Of a stretch of 64,000 nt of DNA, positions 20,361-29,134 are shown one piece after another. This DNA comes from Pseudomonas marginalis. Lineage in GTDB: Bacteria > Pseudomonadota > Gammaproteobacteria > Pseudomonadales > Pseudomonadaceae. The notes beneath the pieces are model-generated. The model saw only the letters and a list, made by a program, of their open reading frames with translations, ran no database searches and was not told the origin of the DNA. Both the position numbers and the translations under genes were made by a program. The stretch spans positions 1,178,001-1,242,000 of the forward strand of contig NZ_FNSU01000001.1 in NCBI RefSeq assembly GCF_900105325.1, in the 5' to 3' direction. Numbering within the stretch: the stretch's first letter is position 1; every line of letters starts with the position of its first letter.

Positions 20361-21842
20361 CTACAGCTTCAGTTGCCCAATCGCCTTGCTCAACTCACCA
20401 GCCAACGTTGCCAGCTCATTGCTGGTGGTCGCCGAATCCACAGTCTGTTGCACGGTGTTCTCGGTCACATCACGAATGCTCACCACTGCGCGGTTCATCT
20501 CTTCGGCCACGTGGCTTTGCTGTTCGGCGGCGACGGCGATCTGGGTGTTGCTTTCACGCATTTGCGCCACGGCGCTGGTGATTTCGGCGAGCGCTGTGCC
20601 GGCTTCCAGGGCTTGTTGTACGCAGTCGTCGGCCTTGAACGAGCTTTCCTGCATGAAGTCCACCGCGTCGCGGGTGCCGGCCTGCAGAGCCGAGACCATG
20701 CGGGTGATTTCGTCGGTGGAGCTTTGCACGCGCTTGGCCAGGTTGCGCACTTCGTCGGCGACCACGGCAAACCCACGGCCCATTTCCCCGGCGCGAGCCG
20801 CTTCGATGGCGGCGTTGAGGGCGAGCAGGTTGGTCTGTTCGGCGATGCTGTGGATCACACTGACCACGCTGTTGATTTTCTGGCTGTCCTCGGCCAGTTT
20901 CTGGATCATTTCGGCGGTCTGTTGCACGCCGGAAGACAGGCCGGCGATTGAGTGCTGTACGCGGGTGACCACGTCCTGACCGCTGCCAGCGAGGGTGTCG
21001 GCGGCCTGGGACAAGTCGCGGGTGGCACCGGCATGTTGAGCGATATGGTAGACGGTGGCGGTCATTTCGTTGATGGCGGTGGCGGCCTGGTCGGTCTCGC
21101 TTTGCTGGCCAAGCATGCCGTGTTGTACCTCGTTCATGCTGCTGGCCAATCGAGCGGCACCCTCGTCCAGAAGCTTGGCGGTGCGCGCCACGGTGCTGAC
21201 CACGCGCTGATAAACGGCTTGCATGGCATTGAAGGCGCTGGCCATCTGGCCGACTTCATCCTTGCAGGCCAACGGCACGCGGGCCGACAGGTCGCCGGTT
21301 TTCTCCACGTGCAGCATCACGTCCTTGAGGGTGTTGAGTTGGCTGAGCAGGAAGCGGATCAGCAATTGGGAGGCGCAGAGCATCGCCAGCATCAGGATCA
21401 GCACCGCCACGGCATAGTTGGCGAAGCGTTCACTGAATACCTGGCTCAGGCTGGGGGCGTGGGCGAGCACGGCGATGTATTGCCCATCAGGGCGGGCGAT
21501 CACTTCAGCGCCCATCAGCGTGTTTTCGCCGAACAGCGGCATGGGGTTGAGTTCGACCCAACCCGTGTTGCTGCTCAGGGCTGACAGATCCTGATCGGCC
21601 AGCTGTGGGACTTGGCCGCGGGCAAACGTCAGCCAGTGCTCGCTATTGGGCAGGGCCTTGTCGGCCGGCCAGGCACCGAGCAATTGCGCCTGGGCCTGTG
21701 CCGAAGCCTGGGACGCATGGCTGCGCGATTGCTGTTCGAGATGCACGGCGTACAGCACCAGGAGCAGGGTCGTGATAAAGGCGACCGCGTTGACGGCCCA
21801 GAATTTGTATTTCAGCGAGATATTGCTAAGCCAGGCACCCAT
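20361..21842 (-). CDS. Methyl-accepting chemotaxis protein
   Basis: 493 residues from ATG 21842; the frame is open 29 codons upstream but the Cys-rich extension looks non-coding. A membrane helix near residues 13-34, a short (~135 residue) periplasmic part, a second helix near 165-187, a HAMP domain, then the cytoplasmic signalling domain with the conserved hairpin EQTNLLALNAAIEAARAGE. The periplasmic domain is too small for a double-Cache fold and its ligand is unknown. There is no C-terminal CheR-binding pentapeptide. The neighbouring MltF-like gene matches the order I recall around PA2867-PA2865 in P. aeruginosa. Confidence 0.93.
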   Translation of the reverse strand: MGAWLSNISLKYKFWAVNAVAFITTLLLVLYAVHLEQQSRSHASQASAQAQAQLLGAWPADKALPNSEHWLTFARGQVPQLADQDLSALSSNTGWVELNPMPLFGENTLMGAEVIARPDGQYIAVLAHAPSLSQVFSERFANYAVAVLILMLAMLCASQLLIRFLLSQLNTLKDVMLHVEKTGDLSARVPLACKDEVGQMASAFNAMQAVYQRVVSTVARTAKLLDEGAARLASSMNEVQHGMLGQQSETDQAATAINEMTATVYHIAQHAGATRDLSQAADTLAGSGQDVVTRVQHSIAGLSSGVQQTAEMIQKLAEDSQKINSVVSVIHSIAEQTNLLALNAAIEAARAGEMGRGFAVVADEVRNLAKRVQSSTDEITRMVSALQAGTRDAVDFMQESSFKADDCVQQALEAGTALAEITSAVAQMRESNTQIAVAAEQQSHVAEEMNRAVVSIRDVTENTVQQTVDSATTSNELATLAGELSKAIGQLKL

Positions 21843-21938
21843 GGAAGGTTTTCTCTGATAGCGGAAACAGCATTGGCAAGGTGCCATTATTGTGCCGCTA
21901 CTCAGCAAAGCGGTTTTGACATGGGTCAATGCACCGCA

Positions 21939-22745
21939 TCAATCCACGGCAGGCAGCCCAAAAAACGCGCGGGCACAGGCGGTGCTGTGCTGAGCCAGGT
22001 CCTCGGCCGTTTCGTTGCGATGCAGGGCGACTTCGCGCAGCACTTCCGGTAGGTAGGCGGGTTCGTTACGGCCGTTTTTCGGCTTTGGACGCAGGGTGCG
22101 CGGCAGCAGGTAGGGCGCATCGCTCTCCAGCATCAGACGACCACGGGGAATTTCCCTGACCAACGGATGCAGGTGCGTCCCACGGCGTTCATCACAGATC
22201 CAGCCGGTAATGCCAATGTGCAAATCGAGATCGAGGTAGCTGAACAGCGCCGGTTGTTCGCCGGTGAAGCAATGCACCACGGCGGCGCTCAGGTGGTCGC
22301 GGTAGTCCTTGAGGATCTCCAGCAGACGCTGGTTGGCGTCGCGCTCATGGAGAAACACCGGCAGTTTGAGCTCAACCGCCAGAGCGAAGTGCTCTTCGAG
22401 GACTTTTTCCTGTTGCGGGCGCGGAGAGAAATCCCGATTGAAATCCAGCCCGCATTCGCCCACCGCACGTACGCGGCTTTCGCTGAGTAAACCGCGCAGG
22501 CGCCTGGCGCTATCGCCGTTCCAATCGCTGGCGGAGTGGGGGTGGATGCCGGCCGTGCTGAACAGGCGTTGGCCGCTGTCATCGAGGTTGACGCACAGTT
22601 CCAAGGCCTGTTCGCTGCCGTCGACGCTGGTGCCGGTGAGCACCAATTGTTGCACCCCGGCGGCATAGGCGCGATCGAGAACGGCCTGGTGCTTCTCGTC
22701 GAAACTGGGGTTGGTCAGGTTGACGCCGATATCAATGAGTTGCAT
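21939..22745 (-). CDS. tatD: TatD-family metal-dependent nuclease
   Basis: 268 residues, full length. IDIGVNLTNPSFDEKH at the start, STAGIHPHSASDW near residue 63, VGECGLDFNRDFSP near 96, HCFTGE near 158 and ESDAPYLLPRTL near 206 are the metal-site motifs of the TatD amidohydrolase fold, and the first motif matches E. coli TatD itself rather than YcfH or YjjV. These proteins act as 3'-5' exonucleases in DNA repair or turnover. ATG 22745 is the natural start. Confidence 0.92.
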   Translation of the reverse strand: MQLIDIGVNLTNPSFDEKHQAVLDRAYAAGVQQLVLTGTSVDGSEQALELCVNLDDSGQRLFSTAGIHPHSASDWNGDSARRLRGLLSESRVRAVGECGLDFNRDFSPRPQQEKVLEEHFALAVELKLPVFLHERDANQRLLEILKDYRDHLSAAVVHCFTGEQPALFSYLDLDLHIGITGWICDERRGTHLHPLVREIPRGRLMLESDAPYLLPRTLRPKPKNGRNEPAYLPEVLREVALHRNETAEDLAQHSTACARAFFGLPAVD

Positions 22746-22981
22746 GGTGCTATCTCCGCCTGCGGCCGGAAAGCATATCAGAGCTGTAGATTTATAAGAA
22801 AAACGAAGAACTACAACGAGTTATAGCTGTCTTTGAACGTCGCAAGTGACATCGTGGTTGGCTGCACGCCTTGCACTGTGCCACCGTTGCGCGTCTTGCC
22901 AGCGCTTAAAGCGCTCTGTATCTGACCCCCAACGCCTCGTTTTTCGCGAGGGTGTTGGCCAGTATTCTTTCCGGAGAGCGG

Positions 22982-24400
22982 ATGATCCGACCCTCGGCGT
23001 TGCTTATGTTGTGCCTGACGCTGCTGCTGCCCGCGGCGGCGCTCGCGCGTCTGGACGGGCCGCTGGAAGTGACCAGGCCCGGCAAGGTGCGTGACCTGGC
23101 GGAGATTCGCTCGAGTCGCACCCTGCGTGTATTGGTCAACCAGAGCCGTAACAGTTCCGGCGAGGTCCAGGGCCAGGCCATCGGTGTCGAATACCATCGT
23201 CTGCGTGCGTTCGAGCAATACCTCAATGGCCACGCCCGTGATGGCCAGGAAATCAACCTCAAGATCATTCCCAAGGCCAAGGACCAACTGCTCGGCGCAC
23301 TCGCCCGTGGCGAAGGCGACCTGGTGGCCCCCGGTGAATTGCTGGATGTGAAGGCCGCACACAAGATCAGCACCAGCGATCCGATCGCCAGCGGTGTGCC
23401 GTTATGGCTGGTGGGGGTGAAGGGTGAGCGGCGGTTTACCAAGCTGGAGCAGCTATCCGGGCGCACCCTGGCGCTGACCACCGGCAGCGCGGCGGCGGAT
23501 GCCATCAGCCAGGTCAACCAGAAACTGGCCTTGCACAAACAGCCGCCGGTCAAGGTGGAATGGGTGGACCCGACCCTGGCGGTGGAGGATGTGCTGGAGA
23601 TGGTCCAGGCGGGTATTTTTCACCTGACTATTGTCGAGAAGCCGATTGCTGAGCGCTGGTCGAAGATCCTGCCCAAGTTGCGCTTCGACAAGCAGGTGGC
23701 AATCAGCGAACCGGGCGATGAGTACTGGTTTGTGCGCCAGGACGCCTCGATGCTGCGGGCCAGTATTGATCGATTTCTCAAGACCTATCGCACGCCGTCC
23801 GACCAGGATGTGGCATTCCAACGCATCTATCGGCGCCTCTACCAGGTGCGCAACCCACTGGCCCGTGTCGACCGCCAGCGCTTGGAAAAACTGCGCCCGG
23901 TATTGCAAAAGCACGCCCGTGAGCAAGGCATGGACTGGCTGAACCTCGCGGCGCTGGCGTTCAAGGAGTCGGCTTTTGACCCGGGTGCGCGCAACAGCGG
24001 CGGCCCTACGGGCCTGATGCAGATCACCCCTTCGGCAGCGCAGCGGGTGGGCGTCAACAACATCGAAAGTCTCGACAGCAATGTGCAGGCCGGCGCGCGT
24101 TACCTGGCGTTGATCCGTCGTAAATTCTTCGCCAGCCCCAAGCTCAACGAGCGCGAGCGCATGGCCTTCGTATTGGCTGCATACAACATGGGGCCGGAGC
24201 GGGTGCAGGGCATGCGCACCGAGGCCAGGCGCCGGGGCCTGAATCCAAACCAATGGTTCTTCCAGGTGGAACGCATCGCCATGGAGCAGGTGGGGATGGG
24301 GGGCGTCAGCTATGTTAATAGCGTCAACAAGTACTACTTGGCGTTTGATCGGGAGCGAGAGTCCCTGGAACCGCCGGCGCCGAAAATCGCCTCGAAATAA
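22982..24400 (+). CDS. MltF-like membrane-bound lytic murein transglycosylase
   Basis: 472 residues. A signal peptide (MIRPSALLMLCLTLLLPAAALA) is followed by a periplasmic substrate-binding-like module (residues ~40-290) and a C-terminal SLT domain with catalytic Glu in FKESAFDPGARN, then GPTGLMQI and AYNMGPERV. It cleaves peptidoglycan glycan strands. ATG 22982 follows CGGAGAGCGG; a GTG-led 10-codon extension is rejected. It is probably the second MltF paralogue (MltF2) of Pseudomonas rather than MltF proper, because no lipobox is seen. Confidence 0.88.
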   Translation: MIRPSALLMLCLTLLLPAAALARLDGPLEVTRPGKVRDLAEIRSSRTLRVLVNQSRNSSGEVQGQAIGVEYHRLRAFEQYLNGHARDGQEINLKIIPKAKDQLLGALARGEGDLVAPGELLDVKAAHKISTSDPIASGVPLWLVGVKGERRFTKLEQLSGRTLALTTGSAAADAISQVNQKLALHKQPPVKVEWVDPTLAVEDVLEMVQAGIFHLTIVEKPIAERWSKILPKLRFDKQVAISEPGDEYWFVRQDASMLRASIDRFLKTYRTPSDQDVAFQRIYRRLYQVRNPLARVDRQRLEKLRPVLQKHAREQGMDWLNLAALAFKESAFDPGARNSGGPTGLMQITPSAAQRVGVNNIESLDSNVQAGARYLALIRRKFFASPKLNERERMAFVLAAYNMGPERVQGMRTEARRRGLNPNQWFFQVERIAMEQVGMGGVSYVNSVNKYYLAFDRERESLEPPAPKIASK

Positions 24401-24504
24401 TCTATTTTTTCGATGTTAATCAGGCATTTTTTCGGCTTTTATCATTACTTAAACTGATTAATATAGCGGCCAACCAACCCCTACTTCGAAAAGGATCCAC
24501 CCCC

Positions 24505-24939
24505 ATGAGCCCAATGATCAAAAGCGTACTGTCCACTCGTGCCGGCTACGGCCTGACCATCCTGCGCATCGTCGTCGGCATCATCTTTGCCGCCCATGGT
24601 TCGCAAAAACTCTTCGGTTGGTTTGGCGGCTATGGCCTGGCGGGCACCGCCCAGTGGATGGAAAGCATTGGCCTGGCGCCGGGTACCCTGATGGCGCTGC
24701 TGTCGGGCGGAACCGAGTTCTTTGCCGGCCTGGCACTGATCATCGGTTTGCTGGTACGCCCGGCGGCATTGGGCCTGACCATTCTGTCGCTGGTGGCGAT
24801 CTTCTCGGTGCATATCCATAACGGCTTGTTCATGGCCAACAACGGTTATGAGTTCGCACTGGCCCTGCTGGGCGGCTCCCTGGCGGTGCTGCTGGAAGGT
24901 GCTGGCAAACTGTCTGCCGACCGCGCCATCGCCAACTGA
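24505..24939 (+). CDS. DoxX family membrane protein
   Basis: 144 residues with four hydrophobic helices and the DoxX motif HGSQKLFGWFGGYGL near residues 31-45. DoxX-like proteins are inner-membrane components connected to thiol or oxidative stress in some bacteria; the role here is unknown. ATG 24505 follows AAAAGGATCC. A clear terminator at 24958 ends the transcript. Confidence 0.85.
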   Translation: MSPMIKSVLSTRAGYGLTILRIVVGIIFAAHGSQKLFGWFGGYGLAGTAQWMESIGLAPGTLMALLSGGTEFFAGLALIIGLLVRPAALGLTILSLVAIFSVHIHNGLFMANNGYEFALALLGGSLAVLLEGAGKLSADRAIAN

Positions 24940-24957
24940 CACCGGCACAAAACTCTG

Positions 24958-24986
24958 AAAAGGCCCACCACTGTGTGGGCCTTTTC
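24958..24986 (+). terminator. Rho-independent terminator after doxX-like gene
   Basis: Perfect 11-base stem AAAAGGCCCAC/GTGGGCCTTTT with a six-base loop, followed by a T-run in the stem end. It separates the DoxX transcript from the promoter at 25001. Confidence 0.9.
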
Positions 24987-25000
24987 GTTGCTCGGGATTC

Positions 25001-25030
25001 TTGACACCGCCCCACCGGCTTCTCTAGGAT
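25001..25030 (+). promoter_or_regulatory. Strong sigma-70 type promoter
   Basis: TTGACA at 25001-25006 and TAGGAT at 25025-25030 with an 18-base spacer. The -35 is a perfect consensus. Transcription would start about 25037, giving a leader of ~167 bases before the small gene at 25204. Confidence 0.65.
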
Positions 25031-25036
25031 GCTGCC

Positions 25037-25203
25037 CATGCGCCGATTTAAACAGCTAATTGCGGGGCGCCACTGGGTCTCATCAATAGGGCCCGACAGA
25101 AGCCTGTTCTCCCCTGGGGAGGCAACTTCGAAATACCGCTAAAGCGCTGGTTCGGTGTTGCCTCTCACCTGCCCGCAGACTTTTGAGGCAGAGACACGAC
25201 ACG
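25037..25203 (+). promoter_or_regulatory. Structured 5' leader with competing pairings, candidate riboswitch
   Basis: First, GCGCC (25040-25044) pairs with GGCGC (25066-25070) around a 21-base loop that contains GATTT and TTGC. Next, GAGGCAAC (25119-25126) pairs perfectly with GTTGCCTC (25157-25164), enclosing CGAA/TTCG and ACC/GGT steps and the string GCTAAAG (25138-25144). Last, the same TGCCTC (25159-25164) can instead pair with a second GAGGCA at 25185-25190, which is the likely Shine-Dalgarno region. The two pairings exclude each other. GATTT...TTGC in a P1 loop and a later GCTAAAG recall SAM-II class riboswitches, but the spacing is much longer, so this likeness is weak inference. Confidence 0.45.
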
Positions 25204-25512
25204 ATGAATGCACTACGCCCCCTGATACGCCTGGCCCCGATCACCGCGGACCTCACCCAACGCAATCCAAAAATCCTCCTGGGCGGCAAGCATCAGCCTA
25301 CGCTCTTACGTTATCTGGACGGGTGGCCACGTCGCAGCGGGCGGCCATCGGCATTCTTGATTCAGTTTGTGGAAGATGGCGATTCTCTTGCCCGGTTTGC
25401 GAATAACAGCTTCGATCTTGCGGTTATCCAGGCCCCCAGCGCGAGCGACGCGCAGGAAGTCATCCGACAATTGACCCGCATTGCCCGGCAGGGGCTGATT
25501 GCCAGGCGTTGA
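25204..25512 (+). CDS. Small protein of unknown function with a methyltransferase-like fragment
   Basis: 102 residues, basic at both ends. The stretch from about residue 60, GDSLARFANNSFDLAVIQ, followed by EVIRQLTRIARQGLI, has the pattern of the second half of a Rossmann methyltransferase (dNSFDlav then a helix with RvlrpGGl), but the SAM-binding N-terminal half is absent. ATG 25204 is preferred over TTG 25183. It follows a structured leader and converges with the GldG-like gene, two bases between stops. Function unrecognised. Confidence 0.6.
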   Translation: MNALRPLIRLAPITADLTQRNPKILLGGKHQPTLLRYLDGWPRRSGRPSAFLIQFVEDGDSLARFANNSFDLAVIQAPSASDAQEVIRQLTRIARQGLIARR

Positions 25513-25514
25513 AC

Positions 25515-27260
25515 TCAGTAGAGCGCGACGCCCGCCTGTAGTCGACGCCGTCGATTGCACAGAAAAACCACCCAGGCAACCAGGCATAGCATCAGGGGTA
25601 TCGCCAGTGCCACGAGCATTTTTATGGCGAACTCCAGGCGATGTACCTGCGCGTATGCCTCGGCTTTCAAGGCATGTAATTCCATTGGCAAGCGCAGTCG
25701 CTCCTTGTTGAGTGCAACCAATTGGGTGGTGGTGTCCACGGTCTGGGAGCCGAGCTGCACCTCCGTTGGGCGCAGCATTTGCCATTCATGTTCTGTCCGT
25801 AGCAGGCGTTGTTCCAATTCAGTCGCCTTCTGCGTGTAGGCGTGTACGGCGCTGTCGCGCATCCGTTCCAGCCTGTTTGGCGATCTTTGCGCCGACGCGT
25901 GCGGGCGAATATTGGTCAGTACATCACCGGCGGACAAGTTATCCAGCGTATTCAAGATAAACAATGTGTTGCTGTCGGGCGCTGGGCTATTGACTTGATC
26001 CGTGAGCAAATCAGTGTCGGCGACTACCACCACATGGATCTGCGCCGCTTTTTGCACAGCTGCCGGCTGTCCTTCCACGCCATCGAGGAATGCTGAATAG
26101 GCAGGCCCCTCTATACGGGCTGCAATCACATGGCGTTGTGTTTGGCTGGAGGCCTCATCGGCCGTTGAATCAAGCTCGGTTGCTGAGGCAAGCCGGTCGG
26201 TTTCCTGCAACTCGGATTGCAGGGAGCTTTGCAGGAGAGGGGTCAGGGTCGTGCGGCCTTTCTGGCGGCGAAACAGCACGCCGCTGCTTGATACCGTCAC
26301 GTTATTCAATTTCCAGGTGCTCGGATCGCCTGTGTTCATTGCCTGCCGGGGCAGGATCAACCTGCCCGGATGCTGCACTGTGAACTTCCCTTTCACTGGT
26401 GTGTGCGACGCCGCGTAGCGGTGATCGAGCAGAAACTTGTTCGCCGGCATCTGTATTCCCCAAGCGGCAAGCAAATCAGTCAGTCGGGTATTGGCGGATG
26501 GGGGGGGCGAGCTTTGCTCGCTAAACGGGTCGATAAATGCCATCAATTTACCGCCCTTTAAGACAAATTGTTCAACCGCATATAACGACTGCTCAGGCAG
26601 CGCCTGTGGATGCACGACCATGAGCGTCTTGACCTGTTCCGGCACGCGCTCGGTGGTTGCTCCCAGATTGACCAGATTGAAATGTCGCTGCAGTTCCTTC
26701 AACAATCGGTCCGCGGATTCTCCCATCGCCAGCCCTGACAGCAGTCCGATAGCGGGGCGCTCCGGATGCTGCAACTTGTAGATCAAATGACTGATTTCAT
26801 ATTCGAGCAATGGCTCACGATCCAGGCTGAATGATTCGATGCGTTGCGCTCCATAGCCGGCTCGGGTGCCGATCAGGCCCATGAATCCCGCATTGTCGTC
26901 GAGGCCAAACAATCTGGCTTTGTAGGCGTCCTCTGAAAAAGGTATGGGATCAATAAGGTGCAGGTTGATCATGCCTTTTGCTGCTTTTTCGTACTCCATC
27001 AACCGGTCTTCGATGCGCTTGCCATAGCGTTTCAAGGTGTAGCTTCGTCCAGGGCTGTCATGGGCATTGAAATAATACAAATCCACAGGGTTTTCCAATG
27101 ACGCGAGTAACTGTCGTACTTGAGGCGATAGGGTATGCGTTTTTCCTTGTGAGAAGTCCCATCGGATATTTGGAATTTTTCCTACCCAAACTAAGTTAAA
27201 CGCCAGGAATAGTAACAGGATAACAGTGAGTGTCATGCCGGTGCGCAGAGTAGGTCGCAT
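25515..27260 (-). CDS. GldG-like auxiliary component of an ABC transporter
   Basis: 581 residues. A membrane helix at residues ~9-28 and another near 546-568 flank a large periplasmic part. The beginning of that part (RWDFSQGKTHTLSPQVRQLLASLENPVDLYYF) and a central FVLKGGKLMAFIDPF near residue 232 are typical of the GldG/ABC-type auxiliary family that accompanies GldA and GldF. A coiled-coil segment with KATELEQRLLRTEHEWQML lies near residue 485. It is last in a three-gene operon, 15 bases after the permease gene. Substrate unknown; in Bacteroidetes homologues serve gliding, elsewhere roles are unclear. Confidence 0.8.
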   Translation of the reverse strand: MRPTLRTGMTLTVILLLFLAFNLVWVGKIPNIRWDFSQGKTHTLSPQVRQLLASLENPVDLYYFNAHDSPGRSYTLKRYGKRIEDRLMEYEKAAKGMINLHLIDPIPFSEDAYKARLFGLDDNAGFMGLIGTRAGYGAQRIESFSLDREPLLEYEISHLIYKLQHPERPAIGLLSGLAMGESADRLLKELQRHFNLVNLGATTERVPEQVKTLMVVHPQALPEQSLYAVEQFVLKGGKLMAFIDPFSEQSSPPPSANTRLTDLLAAWGIQMPANKFLLDHRYAASHTPVKGKFTVQHPGRLILPRQAMNTGDPSTWKLNNVTVSSSGVLFRRQKGRTTLTPLLQSSLQSELQETDRLASATELDSTADEASSQTQRHVIAARIEGPAYSAFLDGVEGQPAAVQKAAQIHVVVVADTDLLTDQVNSPAPDSNTLFILNTLDNLSAGDVLTNIRPHASAQRSPNRLERMRDSAVHAYTQKATELEQRLLRTEHEWQMLRPTEVQLGSQTVDTTTQLVALNKERLRLPMELHALKAEAYAQVHRLEFAIKMLVALAIPLMLCLVAWVVFLCNRRRRLQAGVALY

Positions 27261-27275
27261 GGAGGGCTTTCCTTC

Positions 27276-28001
27276 TCAGCTGTGTCTATAGTTGAGAGTG
27301 ACGGTCGTCGCTGCGAGAAAGGCCAAGATCATGCTGATGAAGTAAAGCATGTCACGAAGCGTGAACTTTCCATTGTCGATAGCGCTGTACCTCGAAAAAG
27401 GGCTGAGGGAGACCAGACTGTCCACCGCCCAGGTGGGGGCTTGATGTTCAAGTGCATCGAGTAAATAAGAGAATGCGCTGACGATAAGCATAAAGCCCAC
27501 AGTCAGTATGAAAAGGGCAGTGCGTTGCCGCACCAGTGTGAAAATAAAACAGCCGACGGCTAGATAACTGCCCGCCAGCAGCCAGCTCGATATAAATTGC
27601 GAGGCAATAACGCTGTTGTCCGCCACTCCCAGGTAGTTGGCAATGATCACGAGAGGGAAGGTCAATATCAGGGCTGTGGCCGCCACGACCCAGGCTGCTA
27701 GAAATTTGCCGATAACCCATTCAAACGTGGTGATGGGTAATGTTTTCATCAGGTCGAGAAAACCGGCATTGGACTCGTCCGACCAGAGTTGTGCCGCCAG
27801 TACTGGAATCAGCAATAAATAGAGCCAGGGGTGTAGCTGGAAGAAAACCTGCAAGTGACTGCTGTCCTGTTCTGGCCAGGCGCTCATGTGCAACCCCAAT
27901 GCCACGGACAGTACTGAAAAAATGGCAATGCTCAGATAGGTGCCGGGTGTACCGGCATAGTGGACGAGTTGACGCTTGAATATGACGGGCAGCAGTTTCA
28001 A
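27276..28001 (-). CDS. GldF/NosY-like ABC transporter permease
   Basis: 241 residues with six hydrophobic segments and the typical cytoplasmic loop DESNAGFLDLMKTLPITTFEWVIGKFLAAW near residues 74-103 of ABC-2 permeases. Its start overlaps the end of the ATPase gene by four bases (27998-28001), so translation is probably coupled. With its neighbours it forms a Gld-type exporter. Confidence 0.85.
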   Translation of the reverse strand: MKLLPVIFKRQLVHYAGTPGTYLSIAIFSVLSVALGLHMSAWPEQDSSHLQVFFQLHPWLYLLLIPVLAAQLWSDESNAGFLDLMKTLPITTFEWVIGKFLAAWVVAATALILTFPLVIIANYLGVADNSVIASQFISSWLLAGSYLAVGCFIFTLVRQRTALFILTVGFMLIVSAFSYLLDALEHQAPTWAVDSLVSLSPFSRYSAIDNGKFTLRDMLYFISMILAFLAATTVTLNYRHS

Positions 28002-28924
28002 AGGGGGGTCTCTCGGCTCAGATAATGAACTACGTCGCTGAGGCGACCAGGCTCCAGGCTCAGTGAGTTGATTTTCCAGCGACGATTGGCAATGAGCGTA
28101 TTGATATGGGGGTAGATGGTGTGCCCCGGCATGGCCAGGACGGTCACCGTGCCGGGTGCATGCCGATGTTCTTCGATGCCTGCCACCCCCGGCAGTACGG
28201 CGAGAGCCAGCAGGTCCAAGGGGGCATCTGCGGCGAGGGTGACCGCCTGGAAATGGCGAGAGTCGCGTTGCAGATCTGGCATGGGGGTATCGGCCACCAG
28301 GCGATCACCTGCGATAACCAGGGCGCGCGTACAGAGTTCGGATAATTCATCGCAGTGTCGGGAAGCGACGATCACGGTCATTTCTTGCGTCAATGACTGG
28401 ATGAGGCTCCTGAATTTGTATTTCTGATCAGGTGCCAGCCCCTCGGTCGGTTCATCCAGTAATAGCAAGGCAGGGGTGTGCAGGATGGCCTGGGCAATGG
28501 TGACTTTGCGCTTCAAACCGATGGAGAGAGCCTCGAGGGGAGCGTTGAGCACCGGCAACAACTCCAGTTGCGTAGCGGCATAGTCCACCTGTGCGCGTTT
28601 TTCGGTGCCGCGCAGTCCGCGAATGGCCGCGATGTAGTCAAGGAATTCTTTAACCGACATCGTAGGATGACTGACGCATCTGTGAAGTTGGTAGCCGATA
28701 AGTTTTTTTGCTCTTAATGGATGGGCTTTAGTATTGAAGCCTTGGATGTTTATATGCCCGCTGGAAGGCGTGGTCGAGCCCGATATTACGTCGAGAAGGG
28801 CCGTTTTAACTGTAGGATTTTCTCCGAATAGTCCCAGGCATTCCTGTTTGTTTGCGCTGAATGAAAAATCGCTGATTATTTTCTTATTGTTTAAATGTTT
28901 TGTCAGGTTGATGATTTCGATCAT
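27998..28924 (-). CDS. GldA/NosF-like ABC ATPase with abnormal Walker A
   Basis: 308 residues. Walker B LLLLDEPTEGLAP (near 153-165), signature-like LSIGLKRK (near 131-138), and an H-loop His in VASRH are in place. The Walker A stretch reads GENPTVKT (residues 34-41; bases 28802-28825) in place of GxxGxGKT: both inner glycines are changed to Pro and Val while Lys40 and Thr41 stay. That could weaken nucleotide binding. The extra ~100-residue C-terminal domain is usual for GldA-type proteins. The frame is intact, so this is not a decayed gene by its outward form. Confidence 0.85.
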   Translation of the reverse strand: MIEIINLTKHLNNKKIISDFSFSANKQECLGLFGENPTVKTALLDVISGSTTPSSGHINIQGFNTKAHPLRAKKLIGYQLHRCVSHPTMSVKEFLDYIAAIRGLRGTEKRAQVDYAATQLELLPVLNAPLEALSIGLKRKVTIAQAILHTPALLLLDEPTEGLAPDQKYKFRSLIQSLTQEMTVIVASRHCDELSELCTRALVIAGDRLVADTPMPDLQRDSRHFQAVTLAADAPLDLLALAVLPGVAGIEEHRHAPGTVTVLAMPGHTIYPHINTLIANRRWKINSLSLEPGRLSDVVHYLSRETPL

Positions 28925-29134
28925 TTAGCGTGGTGTGGTCGTGGAGGGAGAGTTTGAAAAGGGTACGAGCAATATCTGTTTTTGGGAACGCCGCTCAGCA
29001 TTAATAGGAAAAGTCCTACGTGCGCGCTAGGCACGTCGCTGAAACAATTGTTTTGTGTTTTTAACCTTTAATTATTGAGTGATGGTCTGAAGGTTATAGA
29101 GACTTTTCGAATTTTGTAATGAGGCCCGATCACC
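28925..29134. promoter_or_regulatory. Divergent AT-rich promoter region
   Basis: 210 AT-rich bases between the ABC operon and the divergent coiled-coil gene. It contains a perfect palindrome AAACAATTGTTT (29042-29053) and an inverted repeat ACGTGC/GCACGT (29018-29023/29031-29036). Either could be a regulator site shared by both directions; no regulator gene is adjacent. Confidence 0.4.
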
